Source: UKL13-2 sp040379385
Lineage (GTDB): Bacteria; Pseudomonadota; Gammaproteobacteria; Burkholderiales; Usitatibacteraceae
DNA: 42,066 nt
Assembly: GCA_040379385.1 (NCBI GenBank)
Contig: JBEILF010000005.1
Coordinates: 1 to 42,066, forward strand
Reading direction: 5' to 3'
Numbering within the stretch: position 1 is the stretch's first letter; the number at the start of each line of letters is the position of its first letter. Made by a program: the position numbers and the translations under genes. Of this stretch, positions 41,563-42,066 are shown one piece after another. The notes under the pieces were generated by a model. That model saw only the letters and a program-made list of their open reading frames with translations. It made no database searches and had not been told where the DNA came from.

Positions 41563-42066
41563 TTCCCCAAAAATGATCGCAAATCTGCTGCCGGTCACGT
41601 TGCGCGACGTCAGCTTGATTGCAAACCAAAAAACCATACTGCACGATATCAATTTAGAGATCGCCTGCGGTACGCGTACGGTGATCTTGGGTGCCAACGG
41701 CGCAGGCAAGAGTACATTGTTACGGGTGTTACACGGGCTGGCGAAGCCCTCGTCCGGCGTCGCGACCAGTGTCCGGGGCGCGCCACTCGACGATGTTCAG
41801 CTGCGTGCTCACGACGCGATGCTCTTCCAGCGCCCGGTGATGTTACGGACTAGCGCATTCAACAACGTGCTGTATGCCGCGCAACACGCCGCGCCAGCAA
41901 AGCGTGATAGTGACGGCGGGCCACAGGCTGTGAGGGAGGCGTTAAGGGCAGTCGGCCTCGAGGGCATTTCGGAGCGCCCGGCGCGGGTGCTTTCCGGCGG
42001 CGAGCAGCAGCGTATCGCCTTTGCGCGGGCACTCGTCCGCAAACCAGAGGTGCTCTATCTGGATGA
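41555..42066 (+). CDS. tupC: tungstate-type ABC transporter ATP-binding protein, cut by the window end
   Basis: The first 170 codons are present. It has Walker A GANGAGKST, the Q-loop region MLFQRPVMLRTSAFNNVLYA typical of tungstate/molybdate importers, signature LSGGEQQR and the start of Walker B (VLYLD) where the window ends. ATG at 41555 overlaps the tupB stop by eight bases; ATG at 41573 is an alternative. Forms the importer with tupB; tupA, if present, should be downstream or elsewhere. Confidence 0.9.
   Translation, partial: MVDSPKMIANLLPVTLRDVSLIANQKTILHDINLEIACGTRTVILGANGAGKSTLLRVLHGLAKPSSGVATSVRGAPLDDVQLRAHDAMLFQRPVMLRTSAFNNVLYAAQHAAPAKRDSDGGPQAVREALRAVGLEGISERPARVLSGGEQQRIAFARALVRKPEVLYLD

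Noticed and set aside
1..42066. CRISPR arrays, insertion sequences, prophage genes, rRNA, toxin-antitoxin pairs or defence islands
   Set aside because: No spaced repeat array, transposase, integrase, or paired small toxin-antitoxin genes were found on reading both strands.

Overview
The window is ordinary chromosomal sequence from a betaproteobacterium, probably of the Burkholderiales or a close relative. The evidence is gene content and order: a Bug-family (TctC-like) binding protein, the lolB-ispE-tRNA(Gln)-prs-rplY-pth-ychF block, ftsY-ftsE-ftsX-rpoH, an aa3-type cytochrome c oxidase cluster with all its assembly factors, pilB-pilC-pilD-coaE-zapD-yacG, and hemA-prfA-prmC-grxD. GC content is moderate, and GTG and TTG starts are frequent. 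No phage genes, insertion sequences, CRISPR arrays or rRNA were seen.

Layout. 1-5014: a periplasmic Bug protein, then an unrecognised membrane-anchored protein (apparently with a non-standard start codon) divergent from a response regulator/histidine kinase pair that resembles the proteobacterial dedicated sortase system regulators. 5011-12024 (minus strand): ychF, pth, rplY, prs, tRNA-Gln, ispE, lolB and a TPR protein, several joined by ATGA overlaps. 12177-15061 (plus): mutM and a large dynamin-like GTPase. 15092-16468 (minus): ferredoxin, coaD, rsmD. 16579-20345 (plus): ftsY, ftsE, ftsX, then rpoH behind a perfect CIRCE operator. 20414-30471 (minus): ridA, then the cytochrome oxidase locus, transcribed from DUF2244 through ctaC, ctaD, a 44-aa protein, ctaG, a DUF2970 protein and ctaE, and then surf1, an SCO-like protein, ctaA, ctaB and sco1. 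A small twin-membrane-segment gene lies in the opposite orientation inside this locus and shares a bidirectional terminator with ctaE. 30620-35292 (minus): yacG, zapD, coaE, pilD, pilC and a wrecked pilB. 35368-35973 (minus): exported glutathione peroxidase. 36306-39920 (plus): hemA, prfA, prmC, grxD. 39958-42066 (plus): a TSUP permease, then a tungstate-type ABC permease and its ATPase, which runs off the end of the window.

Working together: the oxidase locus holds the structural subunits, heme A synthesis (ctaB, ctaA), copper delivery (ctaG, sco1 and possibly the SCO-like protein) and SURF1. hemA begins the tetrapyrrole pathway that feeds it. ftsY/ftsE/ftsX serve membrane targeting and division, with zapD elsewhere supporting the Z ring.

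Most of the window is core genome, and I found no clear new multi-gene system. The points most worth a second look are the pilB pseudogene beside intact pilC and pilD, the sortase-type two-component system with no sortase beside an unknown divergent membrane protein, the apparent ATA start, CIRCE control of rpoH, altered active-site residues in Pth and in the dynamin-like GTPase, an SCO-like protein lacking the copper-ligand His, and a helically phased TTGCA array at the tungstate permease.
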